A DNA stretch of 64,000 bases from Paenibacillus barengoltzii NBRC 101215 (GCF_004000745.1 NZ_BILV01000022.1:16006-80005), one strand, 5' to 3'; counted from the first letter of the stretch, positions 24,408 through 33,905 are shown. Made by a program: numbers and translations. Notes: generated by a model from the letters alone, not told the origin.

Positions 24408-26390
24408 TCACCCGTTCCGTTGGGCTTCGATCTTCTCTGCCAGCTCATTCAGATACGTCCAACGCTCCATCAGGCGGTCCAGCTCCGCCTCCGCTTCCTG
24501 CTGTTGTTGCATCAGCTCTTGCAGGCGAACCGCATCGCTCGCCGCCGCTTCCATTTCCTCGGAAATAGCGGCAAGACGTTGCTCGGCGGCCTCGATGGTC
24601 GCGTCGATCGTTTCGAACTCCCGTTGCTCGTTATAGCTGAACTTCAGCTTCTCCCCGCGCCCCGCATTGCGGTTGCCCGTGTTGGCATCGGTTGCTGAAC
24701 CTCCGGAAGCCACAGCATCCGAAGTGCCGGCTTTCCGCGAGCCTGAACCCGCTGAACTGCCTTCGCTCCCTTTTCCAGCACCATGCGCATCGCTGCCCTG
24801 TGTCCGTTCCTCGTAATCGCTGTAGTCACCCACATGAACAGCAATGACTCCGCCACCCTCAAATGCCATAATCTTATCCACGGTACGGTCAAGGAAATAC
24901 CGGTCATGGGAGACCACAAACACGGCGCCGGGGAACTCGTCCAAATACGCCTCCAGCACGGTTAACGTCTGAATATCGAGGTCGTTGGTCGGTTCGTCTA
25001 ACAGCAAAACGTTAGGCGCTCCCATCAGCACGCGCAGCAGATACAGCCGCCGCTTCTCACCGCCTGACAGCTTGCCGATTGGCGTCCATTGCATGTCCGG
25101 CGGGAACAAGAAGCGCTCTAGCATTTGCGAGGCGGTAATCCGCGAGCCGTCCGCCGTCGTCACTACCTCTGCCGCTTCCTTGATATATTCGATCACCCGT
25201 TGCTGGCTGTCCATTTCCTGATGCTCCTGAGTAAAATAACCCAGCTTCACCGTCTGGCCCAGCACAATTTGACCGGCATCCGGCTCAATTCGCCCGGCGA
25301 TCATGTTCAGCAGCGTCGACTTCCCGCTGCCGTTGGGACCCACAATCCCAACACGGTCTCCCGGGACCGCCGTGTAGGTCAGATCGCCGATGAGCAACCG
25401 GCCTTCGATCGATTTGCGCAGCCCTTCGATCTCCAAAATTTTGCGTCCCAACCGCGTTGAAGCCACTGAGATTTCGAGGTTATCGCTTTTGTATTCCGTC
25501 TTGGCCGCTTGCAGCTTCTCAAACCGTTCAATCCGCGCTTTCTGCTTCGTCGAGCGTGCCTTGGCTCCGCGGCGGATCCAGGCGAGCTCACCCCGCAGCA
25601 AATTTTGCCGTTTCTGTTCGGAGGCCGCTTCTCGCTCCTCACGCTCGCTCTTGAGCTCCAGAAAACGGCTGTAATTCGCCTCGTAGCGGAACAACCGGCC
25701 GTGATCCAGCTCCAGCATTACGTTGCAGACGCGGTCCAAAAAATAGCGATCATGCGTAATCAAGAGCAACGCCCCACGCCGTTTCTGAAGATACGACTCC
25801 AGCCAAGCAACAGATTCATTGTCGATGTGGTTGGTGGGCTCGTCCATAATCAAGAGCTCCGATGGAAGGATTAACGCCGAAGCAAGCGCAACGCGCTTTC
25901 GCTGCCCTCCGGACAAGCTGCCCATATTCTGAGTAAAATCGGTGATGCCCAGCTTGGACAAGACGCTTTTGGCCTCACTGACCAGAGTCCAGGTCTGCAA
26001 TCGGTCCATCTCCTGGGACAGCCGCGTCAGTTCCGCTTGCCGCCCTGCATCCCCCGGCTCCCGTTCCAGCGCTTCCTCGGCCTCCATATAAGCGGACACC
26101 ACCTGAAGCTCAGGCCCGCCGCCTTGGAACACGCCGCGCAACACAGAAATGTCCGGGTCATATTCGGGATTTTGCGCCAGAAATGTCACGCGGACATCCC
26201 GGTTAATGGCGACTTTGCCGGAGTCGGCTTGTTCCAGACCGGCGATCACCTTCAGAAACGTAGATTTACCCGTTCCGTTGACGCCGATGATGCCGATTTT
26301 ATCGTTTTCGTCCATCCCAAAGGAAGCGTCCTGAAACAGCACTTTCTCCCCATAGGTTTTGGTCAGATGCTCCACCGTTAATATGTTCAT
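24408..26390 (-). CDS. yfmR: ABC-F family ATPase (Uup/YfmR-like)
   Basis: Soluble tandem ATPase of the ABC-F group, which acts on the ribosome to relieve stalling or peptidyl-tRNA problems, 660 residues. Two ABC domains are complete: first Walker A GVNGTGKST (about 36-44) and signature SLSGGQRKRVALA; second Walker A GPNGSGKST (about 349-357), signature KLSGGEKRRLYLL; both have DEPTN Walker B motifs. A linker of about 70 residues between the domains holds the charged coiled P-site tRNA-interaction motif. A Gly/Ser/Ala-rich low-complexity linker (about 545-590) precedes a C-terminal coiled coil, as in Uup. The length and C-terminal coiled coil favour YfmR/Uup over EttA-like members. It overlaps no neighbour; a 15-base gap separates it from DUF92. 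Confidence 0.9.
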   Translation of the reverse strand: MNILTVEHLTKTYGEKVLFQDASFGMDENDKIGIIGVNGTGKSTFLKVIAGLEQADSGKVAINRDVRVTFLAQNPEYDPDISVLRGVFQGGGPELQVVSAYMEAEEALEREPGDAGRQAELTRLSQEMDRLQTWTLVSEAKSVLSKLGITDFTQNMGSLSGGQRKRVALASALILPSELLIMDEPTNHIDNESVAWLESYLQKRRGALLLITHDRYFLDRVCNVMLELDHGRLFRYEANYSRFLELKSEREEREAASEQKRQNLLRGELAWIRRGAKARSTKQKARIERFEKLQAAKTEYKSDNLEISVASTRLGRKILEIEGLRKSIEGRLLIGDLTYTAVPGDRVGIVGPNGSGKSTLLNMIAGRIEPDAGQIVLGQTVKLGYFTQEHQEMDSQQRVIEYIKEAAEVVTTADGSRITASQMLERFLFPPDMQWTPIGKLSGGEKRRLYLLRVLMGAPNVLLLDEPTNDLDIQTLTVLEAYLDEFPGAVFVVSHDRYFLDRTVDKIMAFEGGGVIAVHVGDYSDYEERTQGSDAHGAGKGSEGSSAGSGSRKAGTSDAVASGGSATDANTGNRNAGRGEKLKFSYNEQREFETIDATIEAAEQRLAAISEEMEAAASDAVRLQELMQQQQEAEAELDRLMERWTYLNELAEKIEAQRNG

Positions 26391-26405
26391 GCTCGAATCC
26401 CTACT

Positions 26406-27239
26406 TTATCCTATCATCCCGATTCCCCAAGCCAGCAAACCCGCCGCCAGGGAACTGAGTAAATTCACCATATCATTATCCATCCAGCGAAAACCTCGCA
26501 GCACCACGGTCTCCTGACCGCAATGCGTCGCCACCTCAACCTCTTTGCCGCAAACGACGCAGCGATGCATATATTGAACCGTCGCGCCCAGCCAGGAGTC
26601 GGCAAAAGCCCCGGCCAAGCCGGAAATCCCGCCGATCAGCCCCCATTTCACCAGCGCAAGCAACGCGGAACCTACTCCGGCATAAGTGTCATCTCCGGTC
26701 CACATGCGCAGCAGCCATGCAGCCCCGCCGATGCATACGGCCCCGGCCAGCGCCGCCGTGCTACCCAGCAGCGTCACCCCGCCTGATGTTCCTGGAGGAA
26801 CCCGGCGGCCGTTCAGAATCGAACGCGGCTCGCTTTTGCTAAGGCCGCCCCATTCCGTTGCCCACGTGTCCGCCGTTACCGCAGCCATGGTGCCAACGAA
26901 GAAGTAAGCCCATGCCGGATCCGGCCAAAACAGGTTGCCAAGGCAAGCCAGCATCCCCAGCCCGCCGTTCGCCAGCACCTGCCCCGCGTCCCGGCGACCG
27001 CTCTTGGCATACGATTTTTCTAGCTCCGCCTTACGATCCCCGCGAAAATGCGAAAAGACCGACGAGCTGACGAAAAATAGCAGCAAGATCCCAAACCAGA
27101 ACAAGTTGCCGGCCCCGTAGTATACGGTTCCCATGATCCATGCGGCCAGCATGCCGGAGAGCGATAACGATCGCTTCTTATAGGCGGCTGCAGACACGAT
27201 TAGGGCGCAGAGCGCCCCAATAAACCAATCCATCATCAT
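26406..27239 (-). CDS. DUF92 integral membrane protein
   Basis: Multi-pass membrane protein of the DUF92/TMEM19 family, 277 residues. Six or so hydrophobic segments; conserved residues include SLSLSGMLAAWIMGTVYYGAG near the N-terminus, GQVLANGG, TMAAVTADTWATEWG and GTSGGVTLLGS. Plant relatives include a phytyl-phosphate kinase, but activity here is unknown. The start ATG overlaps the stop of the FAH-family gene (ATGA), a sign of translational coupling. The gene is between the FAH-family gene and the ABC-F gene in a leftward set of closely packed genes. Confidence 0.88.
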   Translation of the reverse strand: MMMDWFIGALCALIVSAAAYKKRSLSLSGMLAAWIMGTVYYGAGNLFWFGILLLFFVSSSVFSHFRGDRKAELEKSYAKSGRRDAGQVLANGGLGMLACLGNLFWPDPAWAYFFVGTMAAVTADTWATEWGGLSKSEPRSILNGRRVPPGTSGGVTLLGSTAALAGAVCIGGAAWLLRMWTGDDTYAGVGSALLALVKWGLIGGISGLAGAFADSWLGATVQYMHRCVVCGKEVEVATHCGQETVVLRGFRWMDNDMVNLLSSLAAGLLAWGIGMIG

Positions 27240-27877
27240 TTTGCCGAAGGACCGACAGCCACTGTGCAACTGCCCAGCACTTTGTCGCCGTAGGACAGCT
27301 CCAGCTTGTCCCCTTGATATACCGGGCCGACCCCTTCAGGCGTTCCGGTGAAAATCAAATCTCCTTCTCCCAGCCCGTAGTGTTCCGCGATATAATCCAC
27401 AATTTGCTGCAGCGGGAAAATCATCCGACTGATATTGCCGCGCTGTACAATCTCCCCATTCTTCCGCAGCACAAAATCTTCATTCGCCGTCTCCACCTCT
27501 CCGGGAAAAGCGATATATGGCGTGATTGGTGCCGATTGCAGGAAGCCTTTGGCCGGCATCCAAGGATTCCCCTTATCTTTGACGATGTTCTGTACGTCAC
27601 GCAGCGTGAAGTCGATCCCAAACGCGATCACATCCACCAACTCGTCAACCGTCATCCCCGGCTTATAATCGCGGGCGATCCGCAGCACCAGTTCCGCTTC
27701 ATAATGCACCGAGCCCCGGTCTGCCGGAAGTTCCAGCCCTCTGCCGTCCATGGCAGTCACCGCGTGGGATGGTTTCAGGAAGATCATCGGCTCAGTGGGC
27801 ACCTCATTGCCAAGCTCCTCAGCATGTGCCCGGTAATTTCGGCCTACGCAATACACATTAGCGATTAATTTGTTCAT
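27236..27877 (-). CDS. fumarylacetoacetate hydrolase (FAH) family protein
   Basis: Mg2+-dependent enzyme of the FAH superfamily, 213 residues, close in size to acylpyruvase/oxaloacetate decarboxylase (FAHD1/YcgM) types. Landmarks: VYCVGRNYRAHAEELGNEVP, MIFLKPSHA, SVHYEAELVLRIA (metal-binding Glu pair HYEAE), FGIDFTLRDVQ, KGFLQSAPITP, IFPLQQIVDYI and FTGTPEGVGPVY. Probably acts as an acylpyruvase or a decarboxylase of small oxo-acids. I placed the start at 27877 (AAGGAG nine bases upstream); it overlaps the GDPD gene by 20 bases, and its stop overlaps DUF92. Confidence 0.9.
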   Translation of the reverse strand: MNKLIANVYCVGRNYRAHAEELGNEVPTEPMIFLKPSHAVTAMDGRGLELPADRGSVHYEAELVLRIARDYKPGMTVDELVDVIAFGIDFTLRDVQNIVKDKGNPWMPAKGFLQSAPITPYIAFPGEVETANEDFVLRKNGEIVQRGNISRMIFPLQQIVDYIAEHYGLGEGDLIFTGTPEGVGPVYQGDKLELSYGDKVLGSCTVAVGPSAK

Positions 27878-28658
27878 CGTTATCTTCTCCTTCAGGGGAT
27901 TGTGGTTTCCCAATCGATTTTTTCACTTTCCCGTTTCCGATCGCTTGACGCCAAACATCCGGCCGATTCGTGCATAGCAAGATGTCCGGATGCATCGCCG
28001 CCACCTTCCGCAGCGACTTCACATCATCCATCGTCCAAGCCATCACTTCAATGCCGTGTTTGAACGCTTTGGCAGCCAACTCTGCGGTTAATGCCCGATA
28101 ATAAATCGATAAGAACGAACAGTGCAACAGCTTCAGCCGCAACAACAAATCTTTGGGCTGCCGGTCGATGATCAGCCCCGTGCGAATTCCTCGGCCAATC
28201 TCCTTGATCTTCGCCAGAATCCGCGGTTCAAACGAAGTCAGCACCACCTCGTGCTCCATATGCCGCCGTTTGACCGCAGCGACCACCTTCTCCTCCAATC
28301 CCGGGTACATATTCCCTTCGGTCTTGATTTCGAGATTGACCCGCAGCCGTCCGGCGACAGCATCGAGAAATTCATCGAGGCTTGGCAGCCGCTCTCCGCG
28401 GTAAGCCTTGGATTTCCAACTCCCCGCATCCAACGTTTGCAGTTCCGCCCAAGTCTTGTCCTTGACCGGTCCCTTTCCGTTTGTCGTGCGGTTCAGCGTA
28501 AAATCATGAATCAACAAAGGCACGCCGTCCTTTGAACATTGTACATCAACTTCGATCCAGTGGACATCCTCCTGCTCCATGGCAAGCTGGACCGCAGCCA
28601 TCGTGTTCTCCGGAGCAATTCCTGAGAAGCCGCGATGAGCAACACATGGGTTACGCAT
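27858..28658 (-). CDS. glycerophosphodiester phosphodiesterase
   Basis: Enzyme releasing glycerol 3-phosphate from deacylated phospholipids, 266 residues, GDPD TIM barrel, no signal peptide. Landmarks: VAHRGFSGIAPENTM (catalytic His, residue about 7-21), EVDVQCSKDGVPLLIHDFTLNRTTNG (second His and metal ligands), LNLEIKTEGN and a late VMAWTMDD. Start ATG at 28658 with AAGGAGG eight bases upstream. It is followed without a gap by the FAH-family gene and preceded by CapA, 37 bases away. Confidence 0.92.
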   Translation of the reverse strand: MRNPCVAHRGFSGIAPENTMAAVQLAMEQEDVHWIEVDVQCSKDGVPLLIHDFTLNRTTNGKGPVKDKTWAELQTLDAGSWKSKAYRGERLPSLDEFLDAVAGRLRVNLEIKTEGNMYPGLEEKVVAAVKRRHMEHEVVLTSFEPRILAKIKEIGRGIRTGLIIDRQPKDLLLRLKLLHCSFLSIYYRALTAELAAKAFKHGIEVMAWTMDDVKSLRKVAAMHPDILLCTNRPDVWRQAIGNGKVKKSIGKPQSPEGEDNDEQINR

Positions 28659-28695
28659 GCTCTCGCCTCCTTCTGATTGGAAACGATCCTTCCAC

Positions 28696-30123
28696 TTAAG
28701 TCTGGTCATCCCCCAACAGCGAAGTACCGGATTTTTGAATCCACCCGGTCTTCGAAGTGTACACTTCTCCGTCCTCGGAGATTCTTACCCCAGGTGAGAA
28801 GCCTTCGATTTCTTTTAACAGCTTGCTTCCGTCCTCGGCGCTCATCGGCACAGGCTGCCCGAGTTCCGTACGGAACGGGATCAGCTTCAGATCGCAATCT
28901 CCGTCACGTGTGCAGGAAGCGGCGAACACCGCAGTTTCCCACGTCTTCGGATCCTTGGATTTCGTAAAAATAAAGTTGCCCGTACTGTAGGCAATCCATT
29001 TCCCTTTGTATTGCTCCAGCCCTTGCATTACATGCGCATGACCGCCGATGACCAGATCCGCGCCAGCGTCAATGAAGGCGTGCGCCAGCTCTTGCTGGTG
29101 CTCCTCCAGCTTGGTCGTCCGCTCCTTGCCCCAATGGGCCATCACGAATACGAGATCTGCGTTTTTGCGCGCCGTTTGAATGGCGTTCAACGCAGCTTCC
29201 GGCGCATAGACCGAGGCTACGCCCGGTTTGTTCGCTCCGGCCACCCATCCCGGCTCCGGGACGACCCGGCTGAAGCCAAACAGGGCAATCTTAATCCCTC
29301 TGCGTTCCACATAAACCGGGGCGTACGCTTCCTTACTGTTCTTGCCAGCCCCGACATACTTCACGTTTTGCTGCCGCAAAGCTTTCATCGTATCCAGGAG
29401 GCCGGGGACTCCTTGGTCCAACACATGGTTGTTCGCCAAATTCACAGCGTCCACGCCGGCTTGAGCCATCGGTCCAATCGCCTTTGGCGGCGATTTAAAC
29501 ACATAGGTTTTGTCCTCCGCCGGCTCCCCGCCGGTCGTAACCGGCGTCTCCAAATTCAGAACGCTTAAATCGTCGTTCTGGAATAATCCTCGCACATACT
29601 CATACGGGAGCTCGTAGCCCGCTTTCTCTAACCGCTCCTCCACTTTGCCGGAGAACATGGTGTCCCCTGCAAAATGAACCAACAGCCGATCCCCTTTGCC
29701 GTCTGCCTCGCTTAAGTCTCCACCATTGGATGGCAAATCCGCCGCTTCCTCTTGATCCTCGTCGCCGGTAACGGCGGCGTTATTTTCACCGGATGCGTTC
29801 TCACCTGAGTTCGTGGATTTCTGCCCCTTCTCGTCTTCCGTTCCTGCAGACCCAGCATCGTTGTCCTCCGGCTGCACACTAGGAGCATCTTCGCTTGTCG
29901 TATCGCCAACAACTGACCCGTTGTCGCCCCAAGCTCCTGGCAACTGCTGCTCCGTTCCCGAGTCCAATCTCGCTTGACCAGTGCGTTCCTCCAAATAAAA
30001 GTAAGCTCCCAGCACGAAAATTAAAGTGATGAGAGTCAAGTTTAACGTCAGCCAAATCCGATTTTGACGCCGCTTTTTTTCCTGCTGTTTTTTCTTGTAT
30101 TTTTCCGACCTTGGTGGGTACAT
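28696..30123 (-). CDS. CapA family protein (poly-gamma-glutamate biosynthesis-like)
   Basis: Metallophosphoesterase-fold protein of the CapA/PgsA family, 475 residues, anchored by one membrane helix (about 25-43, WLTLNLTLITLIFVLGAYF) after a Lys/Arg-rich start. A long acidic, Ser/Asn-rich linker (about 50-140) leads to the catalytic domain with LVHFAGDTMFSGKVE, NLETPVT, NLANNHVLDQG, MAHWGKE and GGHAHVMQGLEQYKGKWIAYSTGNF. CapB/C/D homologues are absent nearby, so a poly-glutamate capsule cannot be inferred. The ATG has AAAAGGAG upstream. Likely the first gene of a leftward set ending at the ABC-F gene. Confidence 0.9.
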   Translation of the reverse strand: MYPPRSEKYKKKQQEKKRRQNRIWLTLNLTLITLIFVLGAYFYLEERTGQARLDSGTEQQLPGAWGDNGSVVGDTTSEDAPSVQPEDNDAGSAGTEDEKGQKSTNSGENASGENNAAVTGDEDQEEAADLPSNGGDLSEADGKGDRLLVHFAGDTMFSGKVEERLEKAGYELPYEYVRGLFQNDDLSVLNLETPVTTGGEPAEDKTYVFKSPPKAIGPMAQAGVDAVNLANNHVLDQGVPGLLDTMKALRQQNVKYVGAGKNSKEAYAPVYVERRGIKIALFGFSRVVPEPGWVAGANKPGVASVYAPEAALNAIQTARKNADLVFVMAHWGKERTTKLEEHQQELAHAFIDAGADLVIGGHAHVMQGLEQYKGKWIAYSTGNFIFTKSKDPKTWETAVFAASCTRDGDCDLKLIPFRTELGQPVPMSAEDGSKLLKEIEGFSPGVRISEDGEVYTSKTGWIQKSGTSLLGDDQT

Positions 30124-30228
30124 TACGGACTCCTTTTTGCATAGATCTATCGTTACGATGGAAGGCGCTGTCCCCCTTCCTTCGCGTTGTAAAGCCGACC
30201 GTATGATTTTATTATATCAGGTCTCCGG

Positions 30229-30268
30229 AAATAAATAGAACCCCTCGCCTATTTTACAGGCAGGGGGT
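30229..30268 (-). terminator. terminator of the hem operon
   Basis: AACCCCTCGCCT / AGGCAGGGGGT, seven-base loop, leftward tail TTCTATTTATTT. Confidence 0.7.
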
Positions 30269-30307
30269 CAGGAAGTCCTATGTCAGGGCGGTTAGCCGGC
30301 CATCGCC

Positions 30308-31732
30308 TTAAGCTTGAGCGACCTTCATCTGGTCTGCCATTTGCTCCGCCAGCTCCTTCGCTTGCTTGATGCAGTCAGGCATACCAACGCCGTAAAACGC
30401 CGCTCCTGTTGCATATACGCCGGGCAGCTTCTGCTCCAATTGGCTGCGCAGCTCCGCAACCTGCTGCAGATGGCCCACCGGATACTGCGGCATCGATTTG
30501 GGCAGCCGGGTAATTTCTGTGAACAACGGGCGGGCCGTAATGTTCATCAGCTGTTTCAAATCGCCGAGCACCAGCTCCAGCAGCTCCTCATCAGGCAAGA
30601 ACGTCTTCTCCTCATCGCCGGAGCGGCCGACGTAACAGCGCAGCAGCATTTTGTCGTCCGGGCTCGTGTGCAGCCATTTGATGCCGGTCCATGTGCAGGC
30701 GGTAATGTTCATGCCTTCTTTGCGCGGCACGAGGAAGCCTGAACCGTCAAATTGGCCGGTGACATCCTCGCGGTCAAAGGCCATTACCACGTTGGCCACG
30801 GACACATAGTTCACCGCATCCAGCGCGGTCACATCCACATGCGGCCGCAGCAGCTCGGCAGCGGCAAACGCCGGCACCGTAACGATCACTTCATCCGCTG
30901 GGATCATCTCGCCCGAGGCGAGGACAACTTCATACGCTTCCGTTCCGTTGCGGCGAAGTTCCACCGCCTCAGTGCGCATGCGGCAATCCACATCCGACAG
31001 CGACTCAACCAAGCCGTTAACCAGCGTCTTCAATCCTTTGCGGAACGTGAGGAAGGCGCTGCGTTTAGTGCCGGTGTGCGTCTCGGTAGGCTTCTTCCCG
31101 GACATCATGCCTTTGATCAGGCTGCCGTAAGCTCGTTCCACCTCTCCAAACTGCGGAAAGGTCGATTGCAGGCTGAGGTGGTAAGTATCGCCGGCATAAA
31201 TGCCCGCGAGCAGCGGCTCGGTGATGTTTTGCAGCACTTCGGCACCCAACCGGCGCTCGATAAATGCGCCAAGCGACTCATCCTCTTCGCTGAGCCGAGG
31301 CGGCATCACGAGGTCCAGCATCGCCCGGGCTTTGCCGCTCCAAGAGACAAGACCGCTGCGCAAGAACGGTCCCAGCTCGGTCGGGATGCCCAGCACCAGC
31401 CCGGAAGGCATCGGATGCAGCTTCCCTTCGCTGACGATGTAGGTCTTCTTGGCCTCCGGGTTCATCGAGACGAGTTCGCCTTCCAGCCCCAGCTCCTTCG
31501 CCAGATCAATCATCACCGTCTTGCGAGCCAGGAAGGAATCCGGACCTTTCTCGATCACAAAATCGTCCTTCTCCAGTGTTTCAATTTTGCCGCCGAGAGT
31601 GTTTCCCTTTTCCAGCAGCGTAATTTGCGGGGTGACGCCCCGTTCCTTGTAAAATTTCCGAACGTAAAAGGCCGCAGACAAACCGGTCAGCCCTCCGCCA
31701 ATAATGACCACTTGACGTGAAGAATCACGCAT
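30308..31732 (-). CDS. hemY: coproporphyrinogen III/protoporphyrinogen oxidase
   Basis: FAD enzyme that oxidises coproporphyrinogen III to coproporphyrin III in the Gram-positive haem pathway, 474 residues. The FAD-binding motif VVIIGGGLTGLSAAFY lies at 8-23, with LEKGNTLGGKIETL near 40. A late segment VYATGAAFYGVGMPDCIKQAKELA binds the flavin. The gene is last in the leftward hemE-hemH-hemY cluster and starts six bases after the hemH stop. Monoderm members of this family act on coproporphyrinogen; this is inferred from the neighbouring hemH and the taxon. Confidence 0.94.
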   Translation of the reverse strand: MRDSSRQVVIIGGGLTGLSAAFYVRKFYKERGVTPQITLLEKGNTLGGKIETLEKDDFVIEKGPDSFLARKTVMIDLAKELGLEGELVSMNPEAKKTYIVSEGKLHPMPSGLVLGIPTELGPFLRSGLVSWSGKARAMLDLVMPPRLSEEDESLGAFIERRLGAEVLQNITEPLLAGIYAGDTYHLSLQSTFPQFGEVERAYGSLIKGMMSGKKPTETHTGTKRSAFLTFRKGLKTLVNGLVESLSDVDCRMRTEAVELRRNGTEAYEVVLASGEMIPADEVIVTVPAFAAAELLRPHVDVTALDAVNYVSVANVVMAFDREDVTGQFDGSGFLVPRKEGMNITACTWTGIKWLHTSPDDKMLLRCYVGRSGDEEKTFLPDEELLELVLGDLKQLMNITARPLFTEITRLPKSMPQYPVGHLQQVAELRSQLEQKLPGVYATGAAFYGVGMPDCIKQAKELAEQMADQMKVAQA

Positions 31733-31738
31733 GCCTTC

Positions 31739-32680
31739 TCATCTCTTTTCCCAAGATTTGATAATGACGTCGCTGAGCGCTTCCATATACAAAGGCTCGG
31801 TGTTCAGCGATTCGATCCGCTCCAGCCGCATATCCAGCTCTTTGGCGATCGTTTTGGCTTCGATGTCCAGATCGTACAGCACTTCCAGATGGTCCGACAC
31901 GAAGCCGACCGGAGCGACCAGGACGTCCTCTACCTGCTCCTCGCTTAATTCCTTCAGCGTGTCCAAAATATCCGGCCCGAGCCACGGATCGGCGGTACGC
32001 CCGGCACTTTGCCACGTAAACTGCCAGTTCTTCACGCCGGCTTTCTCGGCGACGGCTTGGGAGGTCTCCAGCAATTGATCCCGGTAAGGATCGCCCATTT
32101 GCAGGATTTTCTCCGGCAGGCTGTGGGCGCTGAACAGCACTTTCACCTCATCCCGCAATGCGCCGGCTTCCTCGAACTGGTCCAGCTTGGCGGACACGCG
32201 CTGGGCAAAAGCCTCGATCAGCTTCGGATGCAAATGATAGCTCTCCACGAAGCGTGCCGACACTCCCAGCTCCTCCGCTTTTGCTTGCGCCCGCTTGATA
32301 TACCCGCCGATGCTCATTACGGAATAATGCGGTGCGAGCACGATGCCAATCGCCTCACGGATGCCGTACTTCGCCATCTGCTCTACACCATCTTCAATAA
32401 ACGGATAAGCATGCTTTAATCCTTGATAGCAGATGAATTCGACGTCCATGTCCGCAGACATCCGGTTCAACGTTTCCTGCAAAGCAGCGACCTGCTTATC
32501 GGTATTGGCACGCAGCGGGAACACCCCGCCTACGATCGCCTCATACCGGCTGACCAGCTCCTGAAGTTGTTCTGCGGTTGGAGGATGTCCACGCCGAATA
32601 TGCGTATAATACGCCTCAACCTGATCCAAACTCTGCGGCGTGCCGTAAGACATCACCAAAACTCCGATTTTTGATTTCAC
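31739..32680 (-). CDS. hemH: coproporphyrin III ferrochelatase
   Basis: Inserts iron into coproporphyrin III (CpfC) in monoderm bacteria, 313 residues, cytosolic monomer. Landmarks: VLVMSYGTPQSLDQVEAYYTHIRRG near the N-terminus, the H-containing VLAPHYSVMSIGGYIKRA, VLFSAHSLPEKIL (catalytic His) and WQSAGRTADPWLGPDI, then VAPVGFVSDHLEVLYDLD (Glu). The start is a GTG at 32680 with GAGGTGA nine bases upstream. It starts 56 bases after hemE. Confidence 0.95.
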   Translation of the reverse strand: MKSKIGVLVMSYGTPQSLDQVEAYYTHIRRGHPPTAEQLQELVSRYEAIVGGVFPLRANTDKQVAALQETLNRMSADMDVEFICYQGLKHAYPFIEDGVEQMAKYGIREAIGIVLAPHYSVMSIGGYIKRAQAKAEELGVSARFVESYHLHPKLIEAFAQRVSAKLDQFEEAGALRDEVKVLFSAHSLPEKILQMGDPYRDQLLETSQAVAEKAGVKNWQFTWQSAGRTADPWLGPDILDTLKELSEEQVEDVLVAPVGFVSDHLEVLYDLDIEAKTIAKELDMRLERIESLNTEPLYMEALSDVIIKSWEKR

Positions 32681-32736
32681 GATATCAGTTCACCTCAAGT
32701 ACAAAAGTTGTGTGCCATATTCAATGCGACTTAGTC

Positions 32737-33798
32737 TTACGCACGCCGTACAGGTTGATGCATGATGGCTTCCGCTGAATATTCGTGTACGAATTCCGTC
32801 AGCTCGCGCAGTTTATCCAGCGAAACCTCCGGAAACAGACCATGACCCAGGTTGAACACAAAGCCAGGGGCGTTCAGGCCGTCATCGATAATTTCCTTTG
32901 CTTGTGCCTTAATGACATTCATTGGCGCGGTTAGCACATACGGGTCCAAATTGCCTTGCATCGCAAACTTCCCGCCCGTCCGGCGCCGGCCTTCTGTAAT
33001 CGATACCCGCCAATCGAGGCCAACGGCATCGGCAGCGATATCCGTTAATGTCGGCAGCAGCTCTCCCGAGCTGACACCAGGAAAATAAATTTTAGGTACA
33101 TCCAAATCCTGAAGTTCGGCAAAAATACGGGTAATCGTTGGTAGTACATACCGCTGAAAATCTTTCGGAGCGAGCGCGCCTACCCAACTGTCAAACAGTT
33201 GGAACGCCTTGCCTCCGCTTTCCACATGCTCCCGAAGGTAGGTGATCACCATATCACCCAGCTTGTCCATCAGTTTGAACCAAGCTTCTGGATCGCCGTA
33301 CATCATCGCTTTCGTGCGGATATAGCTCTTGGACGGCCGCCCTTCGATCAAGTAGCTGGCAATCGTAAACGGAGCACCGGCAAATGTGATCAGCGGCACA
33401 TCCAGCTCCTTGTCCAAAATCGCAATCGTTTCCAAGACATGCGATAAATCCTTGTGAACGTCGATCGGTCGAAGCCGCTCAATATCCGCAAGCGTACGGA
33501 TCGGTTCTTCGATGACCGGGCCGATATTTTTGACGATATCGAATTTAACGCCCAGTGAAGCAACCGGATTCATAATATCGGAATACAAAATAGCCGCGTC
33601 CACGCCAAGCTTACGAACGGGCATCATGGTCACTTCCGCCGCCAGCTCCGGCTGCCGGCAAATTTCCAATAAGCTGTATTTCTCTTTGATTTTCCGGTAA
33701 TCCGGATCATACCTGCCCGCCTGGCGCATGTACCAAACCGGAAGGCGATCCACCTCCTGCTTCCGCAGGGCCCGGATCAAGCGATCATTATAAGCCAA
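32737..33798 (-). CDS. hemE: uroporphyrinogen decarboxylase
   Basis: Decarboxylates uroporphyrinogen III to coproporphyrinogen III, 353 residues. Landmarks: PVWYMRQAGRYDPDY (conserved substrate-binding Arg residues), ILYSDIMNPVASLGVKFD, TFAGAPFTIASYLIEG, LFDSWVGALAP and VFNLGHGLFPEV. The chosen start is the TTG at 33798, with GGAGG seven bases upstream and giving the usual MAYNDRLIRA-like N-terminus; an earlier TTG at 33813 lies inside that ribosome binding site. First gene of the leftward hem cluster; its promoter region has a tandem repeat. Confidence 0.96.
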   Translation of the reverse strand: MAYNDRLIRALRKQEVDRLPVWYMRQAGRYDPDYRKIKEKYSLLEICRQPELAAEVTMMPVRKLGVDAAILYSDIMNPVASLGVKFDIVKNIGPVIEEPIRTLADIERLRPIDVHKDLSHVLETIAILDKELDVPLITFAGAPFTIASYLIEGRPSKSYIRTKAMMYGDPEAWFKLMDKLGDMVITYLREHVESGGKAFQLFDSWVGALAPKDFQRYVLPTITRIFAELQDLDVPKIYFPGVSSGELLPTLTDIAADAVGLDWRVSITEGRRRTGGKFAMQGNLDPYVLTAPMNVIKAQAKEIIDDGLNAPGFVFNLGHGLFPEVSLDKLRELTEFVHEYSAEAIMHQPVRRA

Positions 33799-33840
33799 AC
33801 CGCACGCCTCCAATACTCGTAGAAACCAAATTTTGATAAC

Positions 33841-33905
33841 TGAACATTCAATCTACACTATAAACATTCTAATCTACATTATGCCCTACTTAAAAGTAAG
33901 TAACA
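33841..33905 (-). promoter_or_regulatory. hemE promoter region with tandem repeat
   Basis: Leftward TTGTTA, 17 bases, CATAAT, then two tandem copies of TGTAGATT(A)GAATGTT about 20 bases apart (33841-33858 and 33861-33880). They would lie just downstream of the transcription start, a possible operator. Confidence 0.45.

Noticed and set aside
30752..31720. A 322-codon open frame on the + strand
   Set aside because: Antisense to hemY, whose FAD motifs are clear; His/Arg/Gln-rich composition is typical of a shadow frame.
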